A stretch of DNA of 8,107 bases from Desulfurivibrio alkaliphilus (GTDB lineage: Bacteria; Desulfobacterota; Desulfobulbia; Desulfobulbales; Desulfurivibrionaceae). The stretch lies in assembly GCA_011048585.1 (NCBI GenBank), contig DSDS01000178.1, positions 1-8,107 on the forward strand, read 5' to 3'. Of the stretch, positions 1 to 6,102 are shown in pieces. How positions within the stretch are numbered: position 1 is the stretch's first letter; every line of letters starts with the position of its first letter. The position numbers and the translations under genes were made by a program. The notes beneath the pieces were generated by a model. It did not search any database. It worked only from the letters and a program-made list of their open reading frames with translations, and was not told where the DNA came from.

Positions 1-2
1 CC

Positions 3-1439
3 CCCCGCCCCCTCCCCTTTCTGGTCGCCAACCTCAAGTTCAATCTGGTGATCCTGCTCCCCTGGATGCTGATCAACCTGCTGGCCGACCTGCTGGCCCT
101 GAGTGAATTCACCGCGGTGCGGCGACTGCTGGCCTCCCCCTGGGGGGAACCCCTGCTGATCCTGGCCTTTTTTCTTCTCCTGCTGCTGATCTTTCCCCTG
201 CTGGCCACCCGGCTCTGGGGCTGCACGCCGCTACCCGACACCCCTCTGCGCCGCCGCCTGGAGGAGTTTTGTCGCCGACAGGGGGTCAAGTTCCGTGATA
301 TCATGCTCTGGCCGCTCTTCGAGGGCCGCTTGCTCACCGCCGGAGTGATGGGCTTAACCGGCCGCTTTCGCCACCTGCTGATCACCCCGGCCCTGATCAA
401 GGCGCTGACCGTGGAGGAACTGGAGGCGGTGGTGGCCCATGAAATCGGCCATGTCAAACACCACCACCTGCCCCTTTATCTGCTCTTTTTCCTGGGCTTC
501 GGTCTCTTCGCCAACCTGGCTTCCACCCCTTTCCTGGTGCTGCTGCTCGACTCAGCCCTGCTGGAGACCCTGGTCCTGCTCAGCGGCAAATCGCCGCTGA
601 CGATCATCGGCCTGCTGGGAACCGTGGCCCTGGTACTTTTGATTGTGCTCTACTTTCGCTTTCTCTTCGGTTTTTTCATGCGCAATTTTGAACGCCAGGC
701 CGATCTTTACGCCCTGGCCACGGTGGGAGATGCCGGTCCGCTGGTTCGGGTTTTTGAAAAGATCGCCTGGTTGGGCGGCAAGATTCGCGATCTGCCCAGT
801 TGGCACCATTTCAGCATCGGCCAGCGGATCGATTTTCTCGAGGCCAGCCAGCGCGCCCCCCGCCTGGCCAGCCGCCATCACCGCAAGGTGCGGCTGGCCC
901 TGATCCTTTTCCTGCTGCTGCTTTCCACCACCGCCGCCCTGCTTTGGCGATTGCCGCCGGAACTCTCGGAGGAGCGGGCCCATGGTCGCCTGGTGGAAAG
1001 TATCATCATGGAAAAGATCCGGACCGAACCCGACAATCCCGCCTGGTTACGCTACCTGGGCGACCTTTACTACCTGCGCGGCCAGCACCGCGAGGCGGTC
1101 CGAGCCTATGAACACGCCCTGGGCCTGGACCGGGACCAGCCGGATATCCTCAACAACCTGGCCTGGCTGCTGCTCACCACCGACGATCTCGCCCTCTTTA
1201 ACCCGGAACGGGCCTTGCCCTTGGCGCAACGGGCCATGCGCCTGTTACCGGAACCCCATATTATCGACACCCTGGCCACCGCCTGGTGGCTGCTGGGAGA
1301 GCGGGACCAAGCGGTGGCCCTGGCGGAAAAAGCCCTGGCGGGCAATCCCCGCGAGCGGCAATATTACCAGGAGCAACTCCATAAATTTCGTTACCAGCCA
1401 CCGCCCGGCCCGTCGGGCAAGCGGAGAACCGAATCATGA
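3..1439 (+). CDS. Membrane-bound M48 family metallopeptidase with C-terminal TPR-like repeats (5' end outside window)
   Basis: Predicted zinc endopeptidase of the M48 (HtpX/Ste24-like) family, probably acting at the cytoplasmic membrane. The reading frame is open from base 3, and hydrophobic sequence precedes the first possible start (GTG at 48), so the true start lies left of the window. Counting from that GTG, hydrophobic segments lie at about 4-20, 34-56, 141-178, 184-211 and 281-300. The zinc motif HEIGH is at 131-135, followed by VKHHH. The third ligand is probably E215 in NFERQAD, matching the family ExxxD motif. After the last membrane segment come TPR-like helical pairs at about 331-435 (WLRYLGDLYYLRGQHREAV, then an AWWLLGERDQAVALAEKAL-type repeat). 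These repeats may bind substrate or partners, but the substrate is unknown. The stop codon overlaps the cobO start (ATGA), so the two are probably co-transcribed and translationally coupled. The family call is firm; the physiological role is not. Confidence 0.9.
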   Translation, partial: PRPLPFLVANLKFNLVILLPWMLINLLADLLALSEFTAVRRLLASPWGEPLLILAFFLLLLLIFPLLATRLWGCTPLPDTPLRRRLEEFCRRQGVKFRDIMLWPLFEGRLLTAGVMGLTGRFRHLLITPALIKALTVEELEAVVAHEIGHVKHHHLPLYLLFFLGFGLFANLASTPFLVLLLDSALLETLVLLSGKSPLTIIGLLGTVALVLLIVLYFRFLFGFFMRNFERQADLYALATVGDAGPLVRVFEKIAWLGGKIRDLPSWHHFSIGQRIDFLEASQRAPRLASRHHRKVRLALILFLLLLSTTAALLWRLPPELSEERAHGRLVESIIMEKIRTEPDNPAWLRYLGDLYYLRGQHREAVRAYEHALGLDRDQPDILNNLAWLLLTTDDLALFNPERALPLAQRAMRLLPEPHIIDTLATAWWLLGERDQAVALAEKALAGNPRERQYYQEQLHKFRYQPPPGPSGKRRTES

Positions 1440-1954
1440 GCAAAGGGCTGCTGATTGTCTACACCGGCCATGGCAAGGGCAAAACCAGCGCCGCTTTCGG
1501 CCAGGTCCTGCGAGCCGCCGGCCAGGGGCTGCGGGTTTGCGTCATCCAGTTTGTCAAGGCTCGACCCAGCGGAGAGTTGCAGGCCCTGACCCAGCTAGGC
1601 TCGGCGGTGGAGCTGCACCAGGTGGGTTCCGGCTTCAGCTGGCGGGATCGGGAGATGGAAAAGTTTCGCGCCAGCGCCCTGGCGGGCTGGCAGCTGGCTA
1701 CGGCCAAAATCGCCTCCGGCGACCACGACTTGGTGGTACTGGATGAGCTAACCTACCTGGTTAATTTCGCCATCCTGAGTGCCGACCAGATCATCGAGAC
1801 CGCCCTGGCCCGACCCGCCGGTCAGCATCTGCTGATCACCGGCCGTGACGCCGCTCCCGACCTGATCGCGGCCGCCGATTTGGTCACGGAGATGCGGGAG
1901 ATCAAACACCCCTTCCAGCAGGGGATAAAGGCCCAGAGGGGGATCGAGTTCTGA
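1436..1954 (+). CDS. cobO: Corrinoid (cob(I)alamin) adenosyltransferase, CobO/BtuR family
   Basis: Transfers the 5'-deoxyadenosyl group of ATP to the cobalt of reduced corrinoids, making the adenosylcobalamin-type cofactor in the cytoplasm. The 172-residue protein opens with GLLIVYTGHGKGKTSAA, a P-loop at about 11-18 typical of this family. VVLDELTYLVN (about 100-110) is the conserved acidic strand. The C-terminal block has TGRDA, then ADLVTEMREIKHPF and KAQRGIEF, all diagnostic of CobO/BtuR. The protein is somewhat shorter than E. coli BtuR (about 196 residues) because it lacks the N-terminal extension; the core appears complete. The ATG overlaps the TGA of the protease gene by four bases. 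A GGAG at 1423-1426 is a plausible though distant ribosome binding site, so coupled translation is likely. No other cobalamin genes are in the window, so de novo synthesis and salvage cannot be told apart. Confidence 0.95.
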   Translation: MSKGLLIVYTGHGKGKTSAAFGQVLRAAGQGLRVCVIQFVKARPSGELQALTQLGSAVELHQVGSGFSWRDREMEKFRASALAGWQLATAKIASGDHDLVVLDELTYLVNFAILSADQIIETALARPAGQHLLITGRDAAPDLIAAADLVTEMREIKHPFQQGIKAQRGIEF

Positions 1955-2629
1955 TCAGGGGATATATTTGAAATCGGGGGGGATCGAGCCCGCCTTGAGA
2001 TGGGTGGCCAGCCGGCGGCCAAGTTGCTGGGCCGCCTCGAATTGTTCCGGAGTGTGGCCAAAATGGCGGTAGAAACGGCTGAGCGGGGAAGATGAGCGTT
2101 CCGGCGCGATTCCGGCAATCTTGAAAAACACCCCCAGGGTGCGCCAGGGTTCGGCCTGGGGATGATCGAAGACCAGGGGCCCCAGCGGGGTGGCGCCCAT
2201 CCGGGTCAGGCGGCGCCGCAGATAATGCCAGTGGGTTGACCAGTAACCCCGACAGGAGATCAGAGCCAGCACCGGCCGGCCCCGGAAAAGTTGGGGGTAG
2301 GTATCCAGCAGCCTCAGAATCGGGCCGCTGGCGTTCCAGGACCAGGTGGGGCCGCCCAGAATAACCAGATCCCAGGGCTCACCCTCTCCGACCTCCAGAG
2401 GCTGAATGGGGTGGCGCCGCCGAAAAAAGGTGGTCAGCATCAAACGGATGGTCTTGAAGATCGAGCCCAGGGGAAAACGCAGGGGATGCAGCGGACAGAT
2501 CCGTTCCTGGTGGACCACGGCCCCTTGGTCACCCAACCCGGTGGCCAGCCGCCGTACCAGCACGGAACTCTGGCCGCTGTACGAATAGTAGAGGATCAAA
2601 ACCCGGATTGGTTGAAGGGAAGTCGACAT
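1955..2629 (-). CDS. Flavodoxin-like (FMN-binding) protein of unknown specificity
   Basis: Predicted 224-residue cytoplasmic protein with a flavodoxin fold. RVLILYYSYSGQSSVLVRRLA (about 9-29) contains a first beta strand and a phosphate-binding loop, YSYSGQSS at 15-22, resembling the flavodoxin T/SxTGxT loop. DLVILGGPTWSWNASGP (about 87-103) matches the second FMN loop, with tryptophans that could stack on the isoalloxazine ring. ALISCRGYW (about 122-130) corresponds to the third loop. It is longer than a simple electron-carrier flavodoxin (about 140-175 residues); a basic stretch at about 60-73 (IRLMLTTFFRRRH) and a C-terminal helical tail account for the excess. The start at 2629 puts the first strand near the N-terminus; an in-frame ATG at 2836 was rejected because it would run through the divergent promoter region into hemG. 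The gene converges on cobO with abutting stops and diverges from hemG. A redox partner or NAD(P)H-quinone-type reductase is possible; the substrate is unknown. Confidence 0.75.
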   Translation of the reverse strand: MSTSLQPIRVLILYYSYSGQSSVLVRRLATGLGDQGAVVHQERICPLHPLRFPLGSIFKTIRLMLTTFFRRRHPIQPLEVGEGEPWDLVILGGPTWSWNASGPILRLLDTYPQLFRGRPVLALISCRGYWSTHWHYLRRRLTRMGATPLGPLVFDHPQAEPWRTLGVFFKIAGIAPERSSSPLSRFYRHFGHTPEQFEAAQQLGRRLATHLKAGSIPPDFKYIP

Positions 2630-2780
2630 GCAGATATTTTCCGGATAGTGGGCTAGGTGATCAAGGGCGGCGGGCTTCCAATCGCAACCAGCCTGACGCC
2701 AGCTGTAATGTAGCGGCCAGATTAGGCGAGATCGACGAGTAAAACAAGTGAAATCACTCCAGAAAGGGACAAAAGAGCAA
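2630..2780. promoter_or_regulatory. Divergent intergenic region between the flavodoxin-like gene and hemG
   Basis: This 151-base gap must hold promoters for two divergent genes. On the plus strand TGTAAT at 2704-2709 is a five-of-six match to a -10 element, but no convincing -35 lies 16-18 bases upstream. On the minus strand only weak elements are visible. Before the hemG ATG at 2781 lies purine-rich sequence (GGGA around 2766-2769 and AAGAG around 2773-2777) that could act as a ribosome binding site. I see no clear operator dyad. Confidence 0.35.
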
Positions 2781-4211
2781 ATGGACAACAGGCAGCGGAT
2801 TATCATTGTCGGAGCCGGACTTTCCGGGTTGGCCACCGCCCATTTTCTGGGGGAGGAGAACCGGGAGCAGATCCTGATTCTGGAACAGAGTGAGCGTCCC
2901 GGCGGAGCGATCCGCTCCTTCCGGGAAGAAGGCTATCGGGCCGAATGGGGCCCCCATGGCTTCCTGGACAACAACCCGGAGAGCCGGGAACTGCTGGACG
3001 CCACCGGCCTGGCGGATCAAGCGATCAAAGCCCCGCTGGGCAACAATGTTCGTTTTGTCTGCCACCAAGGCCGGCTGGTCGCCCTGCCCCAGAGCCCCAA
3101 GGCCCTGCTGACCACTCCCCTGCTCTCGCTGAGGGGCAAGCTACGGCTGGCCGGAGAGCTGTTTAAAAAACCTCTGCCCGACGGTCACACCATCGGGGAA
3201 TGGGCCGCGCACCGCTTCGGACCCAAGATTTTACCCTTGGTGGACGCGGCGGTCACCGGGACCTATGCCGGCGATTACCAGCGCCTGAGTATCGACGCGG
3301 TGATGCCGGGAGCCCGGCGGCTGGAAAGAGAGTATGGCTCGCTGCTCCGCGGTTTGCTCAAAGAGCGGGGCCGGGGGGAAAAAACTCCGGGCGCCCAGGA
3401 CAGGGGCAACGCCTCCGGGCCCCCGGCCGCGAAACGGCTGCCGGCCATGACCAGTTTCCCCAAAGGCATGGAGTACCTGGCTGAACGGCTCAGCCAGGAT
3501 CATCGGATTCTCTACAACTGCGGCGTGGAGGAGATTAACCACCAGCCCAAGGCCGGGGGTGGTGATGAAGGGGGTTGGGAGGTGCGCTGCCGCCAGGGCC
3601 GGTTTTACGCCCAATACCTGGTCCTGGCCCTGCCGGTCAACCAGGCCTTGGGCCTGCTGAGCCGGTTCAAGCCGCCGGTGGCCGCGATTCCCGAGGCCAG
3701 AATCGCCACCGTGGCCCTGGGTTTCAATCGCCGGCAGGCCCAAATCCCCGCCGGCTTCGGCTACCTGGCCCCGGAGCGGGAGGGCCGTTTCACCATGGGG
3801 GCCCTCTTCTCCTCCCATATGTTTCCGGAACGAGCCCCCGCCGACCACCATCTGCTGGAAGCCCTGGTGGGGGGCCGCCGCCACCCGGAACGTCTGGAGC
3901 TTGGGGACCAGGAACTGATTGAGCGGATCTACGCCGATCTAAAGGAGTTGCTGCCCCTCTCCGCCCCGCCGGATTTTGCCCGGGTTCTCCGTTCGCCCGG
4001 CGGTATTCCCCAACTGGAGGAGAATCACCCCCGGCTGCTGGCCTGGCGGGAGCGGCTGCGACAGGAGCAGCCCGGTCTGCTGCTTACCGGTTTCGGCTGG
4101 GACGGCATCGGCATGAACGACATGATGAAAGCGGCCAAGCAGTGCGCCAAACTGATCCGCCGGGGCCAGACTCAACGGGAGGAGGCCGCCCTGCGCCCGG
4201 TCTATTTCTAG
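2781..4211 (+). CDS. hemG: Protoporphyrinogen oxidase, HemY/HemG (FAD amine-oxidase-like) family
   Basis: Predicted FAD enzyme of the protoporphyrinogen/coproporphyrinogen oxidase family (called hemG, hemY or cgoX in different organisms), which oxidises the porphyrinogen ring late in haem synthesis. The N-terminus reads RIIIVGAGLSGLATAHFL, a GxGxxG dinucleotide-binding fold, then ILEQSERPGGAIRSF, the FAD-ribose Glu and conserved GG motif. EWGPHGFLDNNPES and VDAAVTGTYAGDYQRLSIDA are typical of this family. The C-terminus has LLTGFGWDGIGMNDMMKAA, the conserved FAD-contacting end. The ATG at 2781 gives 476 residues, normal for the family, and places the GxGxxG strand about six residues in; an in-frame GTG at 2748 would add 11 poorly conserved residues and is less likely. 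A low-complexity charged insert lies around 3361-3430. The gene converges on dnaA with 21 bases between stops and no evident terminator. Use of protoporphyrin IX rather than coproporphyrin is inferred from lineage, not from residues. Confidence 0.9.
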   Translation: MDNRQRIIIVGAGLSGLATAHFLGEENREQILILEQSERPGGAIRSFREEGYRAEWGPHGFLDNNPESRELLDATGLADQAIKAPLGNNVRFVCHQGRLVALPQSPKALLTTPLLSLRGKLRLAGELFKKPLPDGHTIGEWAAHRFGPKILPLVDAAVTGTYAGDYQRLSIDAVMPGARRLEREYGSLLRGLLKERGRGEKTPGAQDRGNASGPPAAKRLPAMTSFPKGMEYLAERLSQDHRILYNCGVEEINHQPKAGGGDEGGWEVRCRQGRFYAQYLVLALPVNQALGLLSRFKPPVAAIPEARIATVALGFNRRQAQIPAGFGYLAPEREGRFTMGALFSSHMFPERAPADHHLLEALVGGRRHPERLELGDQELIERIYADLKELLPLSAPPDFARVLRSPGGIPQLEENHPRLLAWRERLRQEQPGLLLTGFGWDGIGMNDMMKAAKQCAKLIRRGQTQREEAALRPVYF

Positions 4212-4232
4212 AAGAGAGTTCCCGGGCCTGTT

Positions 4233-5588
4233 TCAGTTTTGTTTGCGCAGGCGCTCGGTGAGATGCTCGATCTGGCCGCGAACGCTGCCGTTACGAGCCA
4301 CCGCTTCGTTGATCACCCGGATCGAATGCACCACCGTGGAGTGGTCACGATTGAAGGCCTTGCCGATCCCGGCCAGGGCCTCGTTGGTGAGCTTGCGGGC
4401 CAGATACATGGAAACCTGGCGGGGAAAAGCCACCTCCCTGCGCCGGGATTTGGAGCATAGCTCGCCGATACTGACCTTGAACTGGCTGGCCACAAAGTCA
4501 CGAATCGCGGCGGCGGTCAGACCCGGAGCCTCGTTACCCATCACCGTGGCCACCACCTCCCGGACCATGGCCATGGTGGGCGGGGCTTTCTCCAAGTTGG
4601 CCTTGGCCTTGAGCCCGACAATGGCGCTCTCCACCCGGCGGATGTCACCCCGCACCTTCTCGGCCAGGCAGACCACCATCTCCTCATCCAGAACCAGCTT
4701 GTGATGGGCGGCCTTGCGGCGGATAATCAGCTTGCGGGTCGCCAGGTCCGGCGGATTGATGGTGGCAACCAGCCCGGAAGCCAGCCGGGACCGGACCCCC
4801 TCATCGAGATCGGGGATATCCCGCGGCCCCATCGCTCCGGTGAAAAGCACCCGCCGGCCCCTGTCCAGCAGGCAATCAACCGCCTCGGCCAACTCCACCT
4901 GGGTCTTGGCCCGTCCAGAGAGGGTCTGCACATCTTCCACCAGCAGCACATCACAGTGGTGCTGGTATTTTTTCTTGAACTGCTCCATGGTATTGCTTCT
5001 GATATGGTGGACCAGTTCGGCGGTAAGCTGCTGCAGGGTAAGACAGCAAAGACGGGTGCCGGGGGAGTGGGCATAAAGATGATGGGCCACCGCGTGGGTC
5101 AGATGACTTTTACCCAAACCGGTACCGGCATTGATAAAGACACAGGGGTCGGCCCGGGTGTCATTGACCGCCATCGCCTCGCAGGCGGAGAAAGCCAGGG
5201 CGTTGGACTCCCCGACCATGAACTCATCGAAGGTGTAGCGGGGATGGAGGGTGCGAATCCGCATGTTGTTGCGCGGCATGTGGGGCAGGCGCAACTGCTC
5301 GGCCGACTCCGGCGTCCGTTCCGACTCCCCGGCCAGCCGCAATCCGTCGCGGTGGGCGGGATCAACCTGAAAGCGCACCGCCACCCCGCCGCGATCCAGG
5401 CACTGCAGGGCAGCATTAATCGCCCCTAAATAGTTTTCCGCCACCCAGGAACAAAAAAAACGGTCGGGCCCGGCCAACTCCAGGCTGCCGCCATCCTCCC
5501 CCAGACAACGCAAAGGTTCAATCCACAGGTTAAAAACACCCTCGGGAAGCTGATTCTGCAGAATTTTCCTCACTTCAGGCCAAACCAT
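4233..5588 (-). CDS. dnaA: Chromosomal replication initiator protein DnaA (divergent)
   Basis: AAA+ replication initiator, 451 residues from the ATG at 5588. Domain I (about 1-75) begins VWPEVRKILQNQLPEGVFNLWIEPL, like other DnaA N-termini. Domain II is short (about 76-112). Domain III starts at LHPRYTFDEFMVGESN (about 114-129) and has Walker A GTGLGKS at 155-161, Walker B VLLVEDVQTLSG at about 214-225, a probable arginine finger in GVRSRL (R268), and sensor 2 in DIRRVES (R317). Domain IV (about 360-451) carries RRREVAFPRQVSMYLARKLT and the recognition segment AFNRDHSTVVHS. Oddities: the usual FGGRDHTTV is one residue shorter (FNRDHSTV), the first Walker B acid is Glu, and Walker A ends in Ser. 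The start at 5588 is preferred over one at 5633 because AGGGA precedes it at suitable spacing and domain I begins there. dnaN is not adjacent. It may be the main initiator or a second DnaA. Confidence 0.93.
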   Translation of the reverse strand: MVWPEVRKILQNQLPEGVFNLWIEPLRCLGEDGGSLELAGPDRFFCSWVAENYLGAINAALQCLDRGGVAVRFQVDPAHRDGLRLAGESERTPESAEQLRLPHMPRNNMRIRTLHPRYTFDEFMVGESNALAFSACEAMAVNDTRADPCVFINAGTGLGKSHLTHAVAHHLYAHSPGTRLCCLTLQQLTAELVHHIRSNTMEQFKKKYQHHCDVLLVEDVQTLSGRAKTQVELAEAVDCLLDRGRRVLFTGAMGPRDIPDLDEGVRSRLASGLVATINPPDLATRKLIIRRKAAHHKLVLDEEMVVCLAEKVRGDIRRVESAIVGLKAKANLEKAPPTMAMVREVVATVMGNEAPGLTAAAIRDFVASQFKVSIGELCSKSRRREVAFPRQVSMYLARKLTNEALAGIGKAFNRDHSTVVHSIRVINEAVARNGSVRGQIEHLTERLRKQN

Positions 5589-5593
5589 GCCGT

Positions 5594-5598
5594 TCCCT
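5594..5598 (-). promoter_or_regulatory. Ribosome binding site of dnaA
   Basis: The minus strand reads AGGGA five bases before the ATG at 5588, within a purine-rich leader. This selects 5588 over the upstream in-frame ATG at 5633, which would add 15 residues with no family resemblance. Confidence 0.6.
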
Positions 5599-5660
5599 CT
5601 CCCTCTATTTTCCAGCGGCAACCAAATAAGCACAACGTGTCAACGGAATCTGCCGAGACT

Positions 5661-5670
5661 GCTCCGGAGC
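5661..5670. repeat. Perfect 10-bp palindrome in the dnaA leader
   Basis: GCTCCGGAGC is its own reverse complement. It is flanked by GACT (5657-5660) and, after three bases, AGTC (5674-5677), which extends the dyad. It falls downstream of the predicted dnaA transcription start. It could be an operator or a structured part of the leader; no regulator is identified. Confidence 0.45.
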
Positions 5671-5705
5671 CTGAGTCAAGGTAGCCCCCGGATTTGCCGA
5701 AAACG

Positions 5706-5731
5706 GCCCCTGGCAATGGCTCACCTGGGGG
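5706..5731. repeat. Imperfect hairpin in the dnaA leader
   Basis: GCCCC (5706-5710) pairs with GGGGC (5727-5731). After a T-T mismatch, GG (5712-5713) pairs with CC (5724-5725), leaving a 10-base loop. An overlapping alternative is GCCG-AAAA-CGGC at 5696-5707, so the two structures would be mutually exclusive. In the dnaA transcript they lie close to the predicted 5' end. Confidence 0.35.
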
Positions 5732-5751
5732 CGAACGCTTCCGCGGCCGAT

Positions 5752-5780
5752 GTTGTATTCAACCAACGGCAACCTGTCAA
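5752..5780 (-). promoter_or_regulatory. Predicted sigma70-type promoter of dnaA
   Basis: On the minus strand a perfect TTGACA (-35, 5780 to 5775) is followed after exactly 17 bases by TACAAC (-10, 5757 to 5752; four of six matches). Transcription would start near 5745, leaving a leader of about 157 bases before the dnaA ATG. Its position and orientation suit dnaA. Confidence 0.6.
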
Positions 5781-5819
5781 AAGCCCCCTACTCCCTTTTA
5801 ACCATACCGCCCCCCTCGA

Positions 5820-5828
5820 TTATCAACA
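5820..5828 (+). promoter_or_regulatory. Candidate DnaA box
   Basis: The nonamer TTATCAACA differs at one position from the classic TTATCCACA. It lies about 40 bases upstream of the predicted dnaA -35 element, a sensible place for autoregulation or for origin recognition. No second box of equal quality was seen in this region on either strand, and this DnaA has an altered recognition loop, so its preferred box may differ. Confidence 0.4.
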
Positions 5829-5880
5829 GCGACAAATCGTCGCACTTTCAAGAGATTATTGCAACAACAGGGCTAACAAT

Positions 5881-5917
5881 CCCAAAACAGGAGAATTTTT
5901 CCAGCCGGATTTTTGGG
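5881..5917. repeat. Inverted repeat with nested near-palindrome
   Basis: CCCAAAA (5881-5887) and TTTTGGG (5911-5917) are perfect 7-bp arms. Between them GGAGAATTTTTCC (5890-5902) is itself a near-palindrome with one G-T pair. The nested symmetry in an AT-rich noncoding region suggests a protein-binding site; it is not followed by the T-tract expected of a terminator. Confidence 0.4.
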
Positions 5918-5960
5918 TGTACTTACCGTACCCTAGCCCGTGACCGGGGAGAGCGCCAAG

Positions 5961-5981
5961 CATTTAATAAAAAGCTAAATG
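5961..5981. repeat. AT-rich inverted repeat next to the 20-bp repeats
   Basis: CATTTA (5961-5966) and TAAATG (5976-5981) are perfect 6-bp arms around a 9-base spacer. The right arm ends exactly where the first 20-bp-phased repeat begins, so the two may form one regulatory or origin element. Confidence 0.4.
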
Positions 5982-6041
5982 ATCCAGTTTTCTCTCTATA
6001 TCTCCGATTATCTCTTATTTACTCTGATTTTCTCTTTTCGA
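5982..6041. repeat. Three imperfect 20-bp direct repeats, pyrimidine-rich on the + strand
   Basis: Copies begin at 5982, 6002 and 6022. Copies 2 and 3 agree at 15 of 20 positions; copy 1 agrees with each at 11 of 20. All share a core TT(T/A)TCTCT at the same phase (positions 7-14 of each unit). The stretch is AT-rich and almost all pyrimidine on the plus strand. It resembles the AT-rich direct repeats of DNA unwinding elements, but could also be simple-sequence drift or binding sites spaced by about two helical turns. Confidence 0.5.
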
Positions 6042-6063
6042 AAACCCTTCCCACGTGTTTTCG
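6039..6063. repeat. Inverted repeat CGAAAAC/GTTTTCG
   Basis: CGAAAAC (6039-6045) and GTTTTCG (6057-6063) are perfect 7-bp arms separated by 11 bases. The left arm is also part of a 10-bp palindrome, TTTTCGAAAA (6035-6044), so the same half-site occurs three times. It lies about 40 bases upstream of the nikR -35 element and may be an operator. Confidence 0.45.
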
Positions 6064-6102
6064 GGCAGATCAAAACGCTATCCGAACAATCTTTTCTATC
6101 CC

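Noticed and set aside
552..983. Minus-strand open frame of 143 codons inside the M48 protease gene
   Set aside because: It is antisense to a well-supported gene, Gln/Gly-rich from reverse-reading of high-GC codons, and has no recognisable domain.
982..1746. Plus-strand open frame of 254 codons spanning the protease end and cobO
   Set aside because: It lies out of frame over two recognisable proteins; its Trp/Pro/Arg-rich translation is typical of a shifted high-GC frame.
2630..2836. N-terminal extension of the flavodoxin-like gene to an ATG at 2836
   Set aside because: It would cover the whole divergent promoter region and the start of hemG, and the added residues do not resemble a flavodoxin N-terminus or a clean signal peptide.
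4212..4232. Terminator between convergent hemG and dnaA
   Set aside because: The 21-base gap has only a CCCGGG palindrome and no stem plus T-tract.
4701..5429. Plus-strand open frame of 242 codons opposite dnaA
   Set aside because: It is antisense to conserved DnaA domains, and its Gly/Gln/His-rich translation has no family features.
5638..5643. Second TTGACA on the minus strand nearer to dnaA
   Set aside because: No acceptable -10 element lies 16-18 bases downstream, unlike the TTGACA at 5775-5780.
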